Source: Meghimatium bilineatum
Lineage: Eukaryota > Mollusca > Gastropoda > Stylommatophora > Philomycidae
Direction of reading: 5' to 3'
Assembly (NCBI GenBank): GCA_034231615.1
Contig: CM067312.1
Span: forward strand, 6,559,747-6,623,746
Length of the DNA stretch: 64,000 bases
Shown piece after piece: positions 42,850-54,290 of the stretch. The notes beneath the pieces are model-generated. The model did not search any database, had not been told where the DNA came from, and saw only the letters and a list, made by a program, of their open reading frames with translations. Within the stretch, counting starts at the first letter, position 1. Every line of letters starts with the position of its first letter. The translations under genes were made by a program, and so were the position numbers.

Positions 42850-43155
42850 CAGTGGGCAGAGACAGAAACTCATGAACGTATGGAGCCAAACTTGATACAA
42901 GACAGTGGGCAGATACAGAAACTCATGAATGTATGGAGCCAAACTTGATACAAGACAGTGGGCAGATACAGAAACTCATGAATGTATGGAGCCAAACTTG
43001 ATACAAGACAGTGGGCAGATACAGAAACTCATGAATGTATGGAGCCAAACTTGATACAAGACAGTGGGCAGATACAGAAACTCATGAATGTATGGAGCCA
43101 AACTTGATACAAGACAGTGGGCAGTTACAGAAACTCATGAATGTATGGAGAAAAA
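42850..43155. repeat. 53-bp array, about 5.7 copies
   Basis: The unit includes gacagtgggcagatacagaa and gtatggagccaaacttgata. Copies are almost identical. Confidence 0.95.
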
Positions 43156-43349
43156 CTTGATACCCCAAGCAATAAGTGTTGAATAATGCTGATCAAAGAT
43201 GTGATGACCTTTCTGTGGAATCCTGCTAACTCAGTGCCAGACTCTGTGTTCCTGATCCCTAACCCAACCAAGAGAGCTACTGTTATAGAGTTATAACTTT
43301 ACTTAGTTATAACAAATAAATTAATAAGTTTTTTCTTCTTCAAAAGTGA

Positions 43350-43560
43350 CATTATACTAGAAATCTCATTATAACCGGCCCCATTTCAGGATTATCATGG
43401 CTAATCTCATAATGAGATTATCATTATAACCAATCTCAAATAAAGATCATTATAACCGATCTCGTATACAAGTTATGTTTATTATAACTGATCATCTCGT
43501 ATCAATTTTATCATTATAACCAATCCCATTGCAAGATTATTATTATTATAACCGATCCTG
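43350..43560. repeat. Degenerate 'attataaccgatctc' repeats
   Basis: About seven diverged copies of a 25-35 bp unit. The first, gaaatctcattataaccggc, resembles a pogo-like transposon end, so the repeat may stem from one. Confidence 0.7.
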
Positions 43561-43739
43561 TTTTGGATTCCACCACACCCCTTATGCTTTATAATAAACT
43601 CACTAAGAAAAATATTGCTAATTACTATGCCTTTACTGATGTTATCTTCCTGCACTTTCCTTGATTCCTTATACACAAGAATTTGAAAGAAGTTACCAAG
43701 TTTCTTTGTTCTAATCTTATTTTTCAAAACAATTTAATC

Positions 43740-44298
43740 TCATTCATATCAGGTATCACTGTCCAGGTACTCTATTATATCAGGTATCACTGTCCAGGTA
43801 CTCTATTATATCAGGTATCACTGTCCGGGTACTCTATTATATCAGGTATCACTGTCCAGGTACTCTATTATATCAGGTATCACTGTCCAGGTACTCTATT
43901 ATATCAGGTATCACTGTCCAGGTACTCTATTATATCAGGTATCACTGTCCAGGTACTCTATTATATCAGGTATCACTGTCCAGGTACTCTATTATATCAG
44001 GTATCACTGTCCAACTACTCTATTATATCAGGTATCATTGTCCAGGTACTCTATTATATCAGGTATCACTGTCCAGGTACTATATTATATCAGGTATCAT
44101 TCTCCAGGTACTATATTATATCAGGTATCATTGTCCAGGTACTATATTATATCAGGTATCATTGTCCAGGTACTATATTATATCAGGTATCATTGTCCAG
44201 GTACTCTATTATATCAGGTATAACTGTCCAGGTACTCTATTATATCAGGTATCATTGTCCAGGTACTCTATTATATCAGGTATCACTGTCCAGGTAAC
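43740..44298. repeat. 31-bp array, 18 copies
   Basis: The unit includes tatcaggtatcactgtccag and gtactctatta. The period of 31 cycles all three frames, giving a 204-codon chance open frame that reads across from 43683. Confidence 0.96.
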
Positions 44299-44364
44299 CT
44301 AATATGTTTCAAGTTTAATTATTTCCCTTGTGTTGATGGGTTCAAAAGAAGAGAAAAGAACACT

Positions 44365-44490
44365 GTTGCCTGTTATAAGAGTGGACTAAGGTGGTTTTGG
44401 AGGTGGGGTTGGCTGTTCCAAATTAGTCGATGAGTCAGAAGCCATGCTGAAGTCTGATGTGTTAGGTCAAAGTAGATTGATGTGATACAT
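44365..44490 (+). mobile_element. SINE family A, 5' half
   Basis: Reads cctgttataagagtgg, ggtggttttggaggtggggt, gaagccatgctgaagtctga and tgtgttaggtcaaag, then loses similarity. Confidence 0.6.
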
Positions 44491-44814
44491 TGCATATGAG
44501 AGTCATTGAGAAGAGTGGATTAGTTCTTTTGTATCAGGTGCTTTTCTATCTTGCACAGTATGCACTGGAAATCTGTCAGAAACAGTGTGAGTGTTGGTGA
44601 TTATGTGCCACCAGCCAAGAAAGAGCCACAGTTACCACCTCTAAATCCATTCTCATTCGCGATGTTGTGGGATAAGAAGTAAATCTCTCCACAACTTTGT
44701 CATTTTGTTAGGCGACAAAATCCCATCCTCATGAAAAGGTTGTTAGGATATAATTTCTGAAAACATTTGACAATTAGCAAAATTAATTATGTAGAAACAT
44801 TTGATCGGATATAT

Positions 44815-44925
44815 TCATGACATGAATGTTGGTGACAATCACTTCCACATGACATGAATGTTGGTGACAATCACTTCCACATGACATGAATGTTGGTGAC
44901 AATCACTTCCACATGACATGCAGGT
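44815..44925. repeat. 32-bp array, three copies
   Basis: The unit holds catgacatgaatgttggtg and acaatcacttcca. Confidence 0.9.
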
Positions 44926-45479
44926 GGTATGACATACAGGTGTCTCACACTTGGCCAAACATTCAACATTTGCACAACTTCAATTACAGGTACTACACAT
45001 TTTAATAACTGTCAATGCTGCATTTAACCTATTACTGAGTTGCAGGAAGTTTGAGAGTGACTTGCATTGTAACAGCTGTATGCCCTTGCTACCCCACATC
45101 ATGTGAAAGGGTTAAGTTTTTTAATTAACTCTCCGAAAGAACATTTTTATAACATTAGCAGAAACGATGTTCAACCTGCTTGATCGATGAGAAATGTTTC
45201 AATGAAAATCCTGGAAAAAGCATTATCATCCAGTACAAACTTGTGTAACGTTTCATATAGGTGAATGTATGATGTAGCTTTTCATGTCGATAGCATCAAC
45301 CTCCATTGTTTCCTACCAGCAGTATTACTTAGTACTAGTTCTTACACTGTCGGGTTGCTAATCCAGTCACAGTGTCAAGTCAGTGACTCCAAATGGTTAA
45401 ACTTTATCCCATTCAGAAAGAAATCACATATTCCATCTAAAAAACACTGAAACAGAACTTTACTGTGTTTTCAGCAAGC
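44926..45479. other. Intron, nothing recognised
   Basis: No element or coding similarity seen. Confidence 0.45.
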
Positions 45480-46190
45480 AGAGATAGCAAACCACCATCT
45501 CCCACCATTGGCTAAGAATAAGAGCTGCACAGATGGCAATTTTTACTCTCAGACAACTGGCAGACAAAAAAAAAAGGAAAACAACAAAGAACTGTATATC
45601 ACGCTTGTTGACCAAGAAAAAGCATTTGACAGAGTAGACAGACAACTATGGAGAATACTATCAAAATACGGAGTCCCACAACACCTAATGAACCTTTGCA
45701 GGAGTAGTAACACAGGAAGTCAATGAGGAATTAGAATGAGTACTGGTCTTTCAGACAAATTCCACAAACACTCTGGAGTGTGACAAGGATTTACCAGCAC
45801 CAATGAAGAAGACAAGATGAAAATCCTCTTGAGAGAACTTCTTTTTGCAGACGATCAAGCAATAATGTCAACATCAGAGGAACAACTACAACAACATATA
45901 GACTCCACACAATAATATCAACATCAGAGGAACAACTACAACAACATATAAATAGACTCCACACTACATGTAGGAACTTTAACATGAAGATAAACACAGA
46001 CAAAACTGAGGTAATGTCAGTCGCAATAACAGAAAGGCACACTACCCAGGTACTATTTTCATCGATGCTCAACAACTTACACAGGTGAAAGAATTTACTT
46101 ACCTTGGAAGCATCATATCATCAAATGGGAAAAACACAAAAGAAATCCGACACAGATGCAATATAGCATACCAGATCTTAGGACAACATT
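45480..46190 (+). mobile_element. LINE reverse transcriptase fragment
   Basis: Reads ELYITLVDQEKAFDRVDRQL (the D...AFD box), WRILSKYGVPQHLMNL and LLRELLFADDQAIMSTSEEQ (FADD box). A short segment around the FADD box is duplicated in tandem (45882-45960). Broken by stops. Confidence 0.75.
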
Positions 46191-46199
46191 CATAACATG

Positions 46200-46400
46200 T
46201 GATGCTTCTTCTTCTTCTGCGATCAGTTGTTAAACATACAATCCAATATTGGTTATGTTTGGAGCAGCTTGTTTTATCTCATCTTGGGTTTCCCCATAAC
46301 TTGTTTCGCAGAGAATCTCCAGTGTGCCAAATTATCGTTCTGTGAACAGCGAAGCTGGGACAATCCTATAGTATGTATTCTAGTGTAGTTATGATTATTT
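46200..46400 (-). mobile_element. LINE 3' end with (GAA)n tail
   Basis: The minus strand reads CPSFAVHRTIIWHTGDS, then LRNKLWGNPR, resembling the C-terminal C....R..W....L..KLWG segment of RNase H LINEs. It ends ctgatcgcagaagaagaag. Only the last roughly 200 bp are present. Confidence 0.55.
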
Positions 46401-47569
46401 GACCATTGCTGTTTACTTTCTAAAGTCGTTATTGAACAACATTTTGACCGCTGACTGTATGGTGCATGGATTCAGTTGTGTAGTGTAATTGTCCCCTTTC
46501 AAATTCCATGCCTTGTGGGCTGGCATTTTCTGAGTTTGATGATGGAGAAGTATCTTATGATATCTACCTGACAGGTTTTCAAGGGACTTCCTGCAGATTA
46601 ATTTTTTGTGTTGAATATGAAGAACATCAAATATTTTCTGACTACGCCACCATCTTGGTATAACCGAAAGTCAACACATGATTGTTTTCTATTTCTCAAT
46701 TGATTTTATTTGTGACCAACTAAATTCATTTTATTTGTGTCCGTAACTCTAGTTGTGGCAGGTTGTATGTTCAATGTTCAACTCTATCTGACTTACCCTG
46801 TAGTACAGCTATAATACCAATTGATCAAAGTTTGGATCAAAGATCAGTAGAAGTATACTTCAGGCTGTGTAAAGGTAACCCATTTAGTCTGCCCTGCGTT
46901 TACATTTTCGACAATGTCACTTACTGGCAGTCATCTGACCCTTATCTGAGCCTAGAGCTAAACTTGGCAACTTTCAGAGAACTGTGAGCTAAATTCAGGG
47001 TTGTTTGATCAGAATCAGGAGGCCATATTTGCTACCCGGAGATTTGACACATTTTTTTCCTTCTTAGTCCTTTCAATCATAAGACTTACCCCAATCTAAA
47101 TCTTTTGTCTCCCTCTAATACTCATCATCAAAGGTCTAACACTTTCTTTCCAAGTCTTAATTAGTATTTAACACATGTTCTACTCACATCACCAAAGATT
47201 TGAACAAAATATTTTCTCTATCAGCCAGAATTATGGTTTACAGAATGACTGAGATAGCTTGTGATTTGATATTTTGTGAATGTAGAGGGTCAGTATATTT
47301 AGTAATTTTTAACCAGTCTGGACAGTCCGTAAGAATCTCTTAGTGGTATTTATTTTGCCTGCGGGCTGTATTTTACCTATCCCTGATCTAGAGGCTGCCC
47401 AGATAGACCAACACACAATTCTGTCAGATGTATTTCTTACAATCTACTTCTAGTCTACTCCTTTAGCTATATACAAGGCTGATCATCTGCTAATCTGGAA
47501 TGCTTTGGTTGATCAGAGAACAGCATACAATGTCATTAACTACATTTATTTTCTAACTTGGTTCCTGTA
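46401..47569. other. Intron, mostly unrecognised
   Basis: Near 47350-47395 the reverse complement gggataggtaaaatacagcc resembles a hAT-type terminus, but no matching second end was found. Confidence 0.35.
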
Positions 47570-47830
47570 TATATCATCATCATGTGGCATATTCTTTCCA
47601 GAACTTAGTCTTCTTTATGGACCTTCTGAACACTTTGCGATTTAAGGTGAGTTGATCTGCCTCCTCCAGGGACATGTTTAACAGAAAGATATATCATTTG
47701 TCCATCGTCGTCTTGGAAGGCCTCTTCCTCTACTCTGTCTTCTGCTATTAGTCTTTCCATGCTCATATGTCTCTGTAGTTGACCAAAAAAGTTCAGCTTT
47801 CTTGCCCTGATGTTATTTAGGAGTTAGCTC
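47570..47830 (-). mobile_element. LINE 3' fragment
   Basis: The minus strand reads RARKLNFFGQLQRHMSMERL, IAEDRVEEEAFQDDDGQM, then KVHKED-like and VLE-like sequence: the protein C-terminus of an RTE-like element. Confidence 0.55.
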
Positions 47831-48124
47831 TCTTTGACGTTTAATGATTGTAATAATTTTTTGTTTTGTATGTCATACTCTGAAGAAACTGCATAATTAT
47901 TATGTAACAATTAGAATGTAACAAATAAGAGATGAACCAGTTCTAACCATTCAGCATCACATACTGCCATGATAATGTAGATATCAGGAAGTGTTTTCTT
48001 CCTCAAAGTACAGACAAATGGAACATGATATACAGAATAAAGCAACAACTGACAAAGACTTACAAATATCACTACATGGCATTGGGCCACAGCACAGGAG
48101 CCACTGGATCATTGAAGAAGCATG

Positions 48125-49030
48125 TCTTCTACTTCTGCATTCATTCTCAAACTCCTGCAGATCAGTAGGATGTAGTCCGAAGAATGGAGTGCATTGAGTC
48201 ATGGTTTATAATGTATCTGTGATATATGTTCCTATCTACATGACACATTCGACTACACTGATGGATCTGTGATTAGACATGTTCTCAGTGCTTAGTCCGT
48301 CACAGTTCAGTGCGCAGGTAAAATGATCAGGGAGGAGAGTGGTGCCTTTGTGGTCACTACGAGTAGTATGACCAGGGAGACTATGGCATTGACCAGAGCA
48401 TTTGGGTCGGTATGCACACAGAAGGTAACGCAGGTCTGCATCTTGAGTGACTCTATGAGTATGATTAAGAAGGTACAAGAGGGTCTCGTTCGCGAACAGT
48501 GGATTGAGGCCTTGAGAAAAGTGAAGCTGAAAGTGGTAACATTTATTTTCGTGCCGGGACATGTGGGTGTTCGATGCAATGAAAGAGCGGATCAACTGGC
48601 ATCATGCACGATTGTGGCACAGGGTGATGGGTCATGCTGCCGTTTTGAACTCCTTAAGAGATATAGCACGTGAGAGTGAGACTAATGTGGATGATGATTC
48701 CTTTTCAATGCTAGGATTAACGCAATGATCAAGGATTGAAACGCTGTGTTGCTAGAAGTGAAAATTTTGGACGGCACAGAAGAATTATGGTCAACCAGCA
48801 TAGGACCAGTACTGTCAACAGAAGTGTAATGGCGGATACACTCAAGGAGAGATCGGAGCAACTATGGACGTGTCCAGTTTGCAGTGATGATGATCTGACG
48901 ACTAACTAACTAACATTCGACTTCAGTTCTGGGTAATCCTTACCATATATGGGATGAGACAGCAAACTTCACTCATAAAACATCAGAAGTCGTCCTTACA
49001 ACATGTACGGCAGATCAAAGTCAAGAAAAA
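48125..49030 (-). mobile_element. SINE family A split by a LINE insertion
   Basis: The 3' half (48125-48253: ctgcattcattctcaaactc, gatcagtaggatgtagtccg) and the 5' half (48913-49030: cttcagttctgggt, gggatgagacagcaaacttc) are collinear with the family consensus. They are separated only by the LINE piece at 48254-48912 and its ten-base target duplication. Confidence 0.85.
48254..48912 (+). mobile_element. 5'-truncated LINE 3' end (RNase H) inserted in a SINE
   Basis: It starts inside the RNase H TDGSV motif and carries AFVVTTSSMTRETMALTRAF, ILSDSMSMIKKVQEGL and FVPGHVGVRCNERADQLA. A TCPVCSDDDL end is followed by ctaa repeats. A different RNase H LINE family from the 31.6-kb element. The ten-base direct repeat acattcgact lies at 48244-48253 and again at 48913-48922, a target-site duplication that splits a SINE-A copy. 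Confidence 0.85.
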
Positions 49031-49065
49031 TAGCAAAGATACTTTGATGTAAATAATAATTTTAT

Positions 49066-49325
49066 TTTTAACCTCTAATGTGAATTACTTATGTTTATTA
49101 AACATCTCTGATGTGAATTACTAAAATATCTCGATTTTTAAGTCTTTCATGTAAATCCATAATTTAAGAATGGCTATAATTTAGGTCAGTTTTTACTTCT
49201 TCAATGTGAATTATACTATACTGTTTTTACCTCGTAAAGTGAATTACAGATTTGATCTCTTTAATGTGTAAATTAGTTTTTAACCTTAGATGTGAATGAA
49301 TTTTTACCTCTTTGATATGGAAATC
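49066..49325. repeat. Degenerate repeat overlapping the exon 6 donor
   Basis: About eight units of the form tttttacctc...atgtgaatta. On the minus strand each reads '...ttcacat...gag/gtaaaaa', like the end of THOC2 exon 6 plus its donor. The last unit is the exon edge itself. Confidence 0.65.
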
Positions 49326-49374
49326 TGTTTCTTGGACCCAAGTAGATTTTTTGCTTCTCAGTTGTCCAGAATAA
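49308..49374 (-). CDS. THOC2: THOC2 exon 6
   Basis: This is a 67-bp exon that starts in phase 2 and ends in phase 0. With the two bases carried over it reads GYSGQLRSKKSTWVQETDF and then HIKE, equivalent to the GYSGQLKSRK...E.EFH stretch of vertebrate THOC2. This marks the passage from the folded domain to the charged tail. The acceptor ends ttcag and the donor is gtaaaa. The exon's 3' edge merges with a degenerate tandem repeat (49066-49325) whose units resemble the edge itself. Confidence 0.9.
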
Positions 49375-49924
49375 CTGAAAAAAACAGAGTCCATGATGTG
49401 AAACATTTAGTTTTCTTGTGTTCATGTTTCAAATGATTTGTTGCTTTATTTTTTTTAGTTGCAGATGAAAGCAGCCTTTTATTTGAAATCGAACTGTACT
49501 GTCACAAAATACATGCACACTTCAGAGTAAAAAAGGAGGGATAAAGTCAGCAAAGAAATAACTCTAGACTCCAGTGTAGTACTGTAGCAATCTAATCATG
49601 CTATGAGGTACAGTTCTAGGTAGTACAGCTTATCTTCTATATGACATATCTTTAACTCTTTCTGCCAGTAAAAATGATATATCGTTGCAAATAGACATTC
49701 ATTTTGGATGTATCCACGATTATTCGTTCTTGCAGATATGTTGCGATTGTAAATGAATTAATATTAAGTTATTTAGTTGTTTAAACTTTAAAATTCTGGC
49801 TAACGAAACAAAACCCTAGTGGAAATTTGTGATTATTTGCATGTGACATATTTATTTTAAATTAAAATGTTTAACTCATTATACAAAACAAACAACATTG
49901 AACACCCATAAAAGTCTATCTTAC
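49375..49924. other. AT-rich intron between exons 5 and 6
   Basis: No repeats or elements recognised. Confidence 0.5.
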
Positions 49925-50040
49925 CCCACAGCCAAAGCATAAATGTCTGGCCTCTTGTCTTTCTCTTCTTTGCTAAGCTTATCTACTCGACGTTCTATTG
50001 CCATTCCAATTTGGGTCATTCGGGGAAAGTGAGGAAGAAT
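49925..50040 (-). CDS. THOC2: THOC2 exon 5
   Basis: This is a 116-bp exon entering in phase 0 and leaving after two bases of a glycine codon. The product is ILPHFPRMTQIGMAIERRV followed by EEKDKRPDIYALAVG. The vertebrate protein has the same ILP..P......A.ERRV...EEK.KRPD.YALA.GYSGQL order. The acceptor ends ttccag and the donor is gtaaga. The split glycine is completed by the first base of exon 6, which gives GYSGQL and independently supports both boundaries. LINE 3'-end debris lies immediately upstream on the opposite strand. Confidence 0.93.
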
Positions 50041-50084
50041 CTGGAAAGGAAATATGTTAACAATTTATTTCAATTGTACACTCA

Positions 50085-50455
50085 TATTCTGATAGAAGAC
50101 AGAATTGATGCCTTTAAGATTTGGATACATAGAAGAATATGGAGAGCTTCATGGAAGGAGGAGAAAACGATTAAAGACATTCTGACAGCACTCCTATGAA
50201 AAAAAAAAACTATTACCGAAATAAAAATATCCCAAATTAAGTATTTTGGACATATTAAGACATGGCACCTTGTTGAAGATCTTACTTGAAGGTAGAGTGA
50301 GGGTAGGTGAGCAAAGAGGTAGGCTATGATACAAGTGGGAGAGAAACAACAAGATGGATAGGTTAGTCTAACAGAGTGCATCACCAAAGCAAGAGACAGA
50401 GGATGTTGGAGGTCTGTTGCAGTAAACCTTCGCTGTGAAGACAGCACTTGATGAT
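50085..50455 (+). mobile_element. LINE 3' end, same subfamily as 24 and 41.8 kb
   Basis: Reads DRIDAFKIWIHRRIWRASWK, then frameshifts to HLVEDLT and CITKARDRGCWRSVAVNLRC and ends near 'gacagcacttgatgatatt'. It lies 45 bp upstream of THOC2 exon 5 on the opposite strand. Confidence 0.7.
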
Positions 50456-50764
50456 ATTGTAGTATACTTTATGTTATAATTACTTTTTAGGAAAATGATA
50501 AAAACTTGCATGGTTTGGTTTGGACAAGTGTGTCCCCATTATTTCCTGTCAAAAATGATATTTCAGGATACAGTTGAAGCAGATAGGCCAAAAGAAAATC
50601 ATAGGCAGACAATATCAAAGACTGGCCAGGTAAATATTTTTCAATGCTGATCCGCAGCATCAAATAAAGATATCGCTGGAGGACTCTATGCATTGACACA
50701 TCCAATGTTGGTACCACTATACCACTAAAACCCTGGTGGATAACGCTAATCTGCAACACTGAAG

Positions 50765-50910
50765 AAAGATTTGCGCATGCGGTTGCGTCTGTGGGTCTCA
50801 CCAATGGCTCACTAGACAAACCACCCATGCAACAGAAAATCTTAGAAGATGACATGCCTTTATATTGAGGTTACCTTCTTATAGAAGCTTCATGGCACAT
50901 CACCTATACA
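50765..50910 (-). repeat. Dispersed repeat C, copy 2
   Basis: The opposite-strand partner of 171-318, similar over about 145 bp. Landmarks: ggttgcgtctgtgggtctca, agaagcttcatggcacatc. It lies next to short direct repeats (50660-50765, 51173-51340). Confidence 0.75.
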
Positions 50911-51172
50911 ATCCCGTAGTCGTAACCTTCGATAACAGTTATCATGTTGTTCCAACAGACCGATGTTGTGCTTGAACTAGTTATGGGCATGGCGTGGGTG
51001 GGCGAAACAACAAAGAAACCTGTCACAGGGGCCAGAGTTGTGCCCTGATGTCGACATCTGTTTCCATCAAAACACCATCGAGTCGGATGGCTGCTGGAAC
51101 AGAGGGTGGAGCACTTATGGGAATGTCCCATGTGCTGTGAGGCCAGTTTCTAATCAAGCATCAAGAACTGAT

Positions 51173-51340
51173 GAAAGAAATCGCTGGAGGACTCAATGCA
51201 TTGAAGCAACTAATGTTGGTACCACTAGGACCCTGGTGGATAACACTAATCTGCAGCACTGAAGAAAGAAATCGCTGGAGAACTCTATGCATTGATGCAG
51301 CCGATGTTGGTACCACTAAGACCCTGGTGGATTATGGGCT
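51173..51340. repeat. Two direct repeats of about 88 bp; third copy at 50660
   Basis: Each contains gaaagaaatcgctggagga or its near copy, atgttggtaccacta and accctggtggataaca. A third, older copy lies at 50655-50765. The encoded ERNRWRT looks like a LINE C-terminus, but that is weak. Confidence 0.8.
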
Positions 51341-51774
51341 TATGGATGGATTATATTGTTATATGTAGAATAACATCCCCAACCCATTAGGGTCATAGAG
51401 GTGCCACATCAACATATAGAGATTTTGATATTTTCCTGTCATCTGGGGTGTGGACGAGTTTATAGAATTTAAGACCTTTCCTTGGTGTTGCCATGATTTT
51501 TTCTCCATTTAACTGTTGATATCCAGTGATTCTTGGAATCCTGCATACATTTATTTCCTCTCCTTCTCGTTCTCTGTTTAACATGTCTACACAGCAAACA
51601 CATTTACTGCATTCCTGACATATTTGTTTCTTAAATAATCTCTACAGCATACGTATTGTTGAAAATAATATTTTTTAAAAACATGGCAGACCTACATAAA
51701 AATTACACAGGTCAGTTAAACTATCTGTGAGTTTCCAGAGGTTGTAGAAACATTTTAGCATTAAAAAACGTTAC

Positions 51775-51843
51775 CTTGGTGAGGACAATGAGTGAATTCC
51801 TAATCTGACTGTAGTTCTTGGACTCGAGGCATGTGATGACAGA
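51775..51843 (-). CDS. THOC2: THOC2 exon 4
   Basis: This is a 69-bp, 23-codon exon in phase 0-0. It reads SVITCLESKNYS then QIRNSLIVLTK, which corresponds to the conserved HCLE...IRN.LIVLTK helix of THOC2 and continues from RLTK of exon 3. The acceptor ends ttccag and the donor is gtaacg. The ending LTK|gt resembles the ending of exon 3. Confidence 0.92.
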
Positions 51844-52599
51844 CTGGAATGACACATGCACAAAATAATTATAGGAGCAATAACATAGTAAAACATATTC
51901 ATGTATATTCTTTAAAGATGGAAAGGAATATTGTTGATAGGGGTGATTAATGAAAGCTAGCTTTAATAATGGCTTTAACCTTTAGCAAGCCAGATTAAAA
52001 AATACGAAACGTCTCCCTGCCACCGGATTCTTTTTTGAAAATTTACGTTATTGATGGTGACTGTTTTGAAAATGTGATAATTTTTTGGTTGTTAGAGATA
52101 TTTAAATAATATTTGCACATATAAATAAAGAATTGAATTATGCATATATTGGTGTAATTTATGTACGTGTGTGTGTGTGTGTGTGTGTGTGATACCAGAC
52201 GTATGAGAAAGTGGTAAAGACGTTTTTCACAAAAAAACATATATTTTATAACAAATAAAGAGGAAAAAAATAAGTAAAAAAAATAACTTACCTTACATAT
52301 CGAATTCCTTGGCTACACTGTAAACTAAATGACGCAAATCTGTTGTATTTATGTTCTTTCACTGCGAAATTATCAAAATATAGCCAGGGGAACTGTATAA
52401 AACATGTAGATTTGCAGTAAAATAGTTCTTTGAATTTAGGCCTAGAGTTATTTTTTGTGCCACTTCAACATATTAGATATCAAACGTACAAGTCCCCAAA
52501 CCAACACAGCATTCTGTATATTCACTACTGTGAAACTAAATAACCTAATAATTCATGATTCAAGCCACGATTCAATGTTATTTTATTCAAAATACGATG
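51844..52599. other. AT-rich intron 3, left part
   Basis: Apart from the GT microsatellite nothing is recognised. Confidence 0.45.
52164..52191. repeat. (GT)n microsatellite
   Basis: About 13 GT dinucleotides within an AT-rich intron stretch. Confidence 0.97.
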
Positions 52600-52880
52600 A
52601 AATAAAGGTCTATAAAACCGATCCACCATCATGGCATCGTACCGGTGTGCAGATGTGGTCAGATTAATTGCTCTTAAACGTGTACGAATAGCTAGCCATT
52701 CTCAACAACGATCATTTCGGAAGTGGGGGATGTACCGGCTTCAATTGCGAATGTCCCCAGCTATGTGCACGGACTGTGGTACGTGTAAATCTCATGATAT
52801 TCTCGTTGGATGGGGCGGGTCGCCAACGGCGCGCGCCGCCATTTTTTTTTTCGGCGGCCGGGGTTGATATGGGCTTGGTG
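52600..52880. promoter_or_regulatory. CpG-rich patch in intron 3, possible promoter
   Basis: An isolated GC- and CpG-rich segment in very AT-rich surroundings, including gtcgccaacggcgcgcgccg and tcggcggccgggg. On the minus strand aaaatggcggcgcgc resembles a YY1-type initiator site. It could be an internal promoter, a nested first exon or an inserted fragment. No long convincing reading frame starts here. Confidence 0.4.
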
Positions 52881-53079
52881 AAGGTTAATAAAGGAGGTTA
52901 ATCTTTCATCTTTGAAGTTTTCTTCTGTGAGTTGAAGTAAATTGCATGTTTAGTATTACTGTTTGGTTGTTTTATCAAAAATAGGAGTAGAACTGCAGTA
53001 AAACTGTGATTAAATAAGAAAAGTAATAGAATTTCACAAATAAAATAAGAAATTTGATGTTTTAACCAAAATACTTTTA

Positions 53080-54290
53080 TAAAACAAAACATCAGTTTAG
53101 GCTGTTTAATGAGAACACAAAACAAGTTTAGGCTGTTTCATGAGAACACAAAACAAGTTTAGGCTGTTTCATGAGAACACAAAACAAGTTTAGGCTGTTA
53201 AATGAGAACACAAAACTACAGTTTAGGCTGTTTCATGAGAACACAAAACTACAGTTTAGGCTGTTTCATGAGAACACAAAACAAATTTAGGCTGTTTCAT
53301 GAGAACACAAAACAACAGTTTAGGCTGTTTCATGAGAACACAAAACTACAGTTTAGGCTGTTTCATGAGAACACAAAACAAGTTTAGGCTGTTTCATGAG
53401 AACACAAAACAACAGTTTAGGCTGTTTCATGAGAACACAAAACTACAGTTTAGGCTGTTTCATGAGAACACAAAACAAGTTTAGGCTGTTTCATGAGAAC
53501 ACAAAACAACAGTTTAGGCTGTTTCATGAGAACACAAAACTACAGTTTAGGCTGTTTCATGAGAACACAAAACAAGTTTAGGCTGTTTCATGAGAACACA
53601 AAACAACAGTTTAGGCTGTTTCATGAGAACACAAAACTACAGTTTAGGCTGTTTCATGAGAACACAAAACAAATTTAGGCTGTTTCATGAGAACACAAAA
53701 CTACAGTTTAGGCTGTTTCATGAGAACACAAAACAAGTTTAGGCTGTTTCATGAGAACACAAAACAACAGTTTAGGCTGTTTCATGAGAACACAAAACTA
53801 CAGTTTAGGCTGTTTCATGAGAACACAAAACAAATTTAGGCTGTTTCATAACACAAAACAAGTTTAGGCTGTTTCATGAGAACACAAAACAAGTTTAGGC
53901 TGTTTCATGAGAACACAAAACAAGTTTAGGCTGTTTCATAACACAAAACAAGTTTAGGCTGTTTCATGAGAACACAAAACAAGTTTAGGCTGTTTCATGA
54001 GAACACAAAACAACAGTTTAGGCTGTTTCATGAGAACACAAAACTACAGTTTAGGCTGTTTCATGAGAACACAAAACAAGTTTAGGCTGTTTCATGAGAA
54101 CACAAAACAAGTTTAGGCTGTTTCATGAGAACACAAAACTACAGTTTAGGCTGTTTCATGAGAACACAAAACTACAGTTTAGGCTGTTTCATGAGAACAC
54201 AAAACAAATTTAGGCTGTTTCATAACACAAAACAAGTTTAGGCTGTTTCATGAGAACACAAAACAAGTTTAGGCTGTTTCATGAGAATGA
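53080..54290. repeat. 1.2-kb minisatellite, 29-33-bp units, about 39 copies
   Basis: The unit contains gtttaggctgtttcatgaga and acacaaaaca. The variants differ by tac/aac insertions; shortened copies lacking tgaga occur at 53850, 53940 and 54220. A 97-bp triplet (29+34+34) repeats between 53200 and 53680. Confidence 0.96.

Noticed and set aside
43683-44297. 204-codon open frame
   Set aside because: It is the 31-bp array cycling through three frames; the peptide is a pure repeat product.
47340-47395. Possible hAT-type end
   Set aside because: Only one end is recognisable; no inverted partner or target duplication could be placed.
52631-52867. 78-codon plus-strand frame over the CpG-rich patch
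   Set aside because: No family resemblance, and it ends in low-complexity sequence; the CpG signal itself is kept as a possible regulatory feature.
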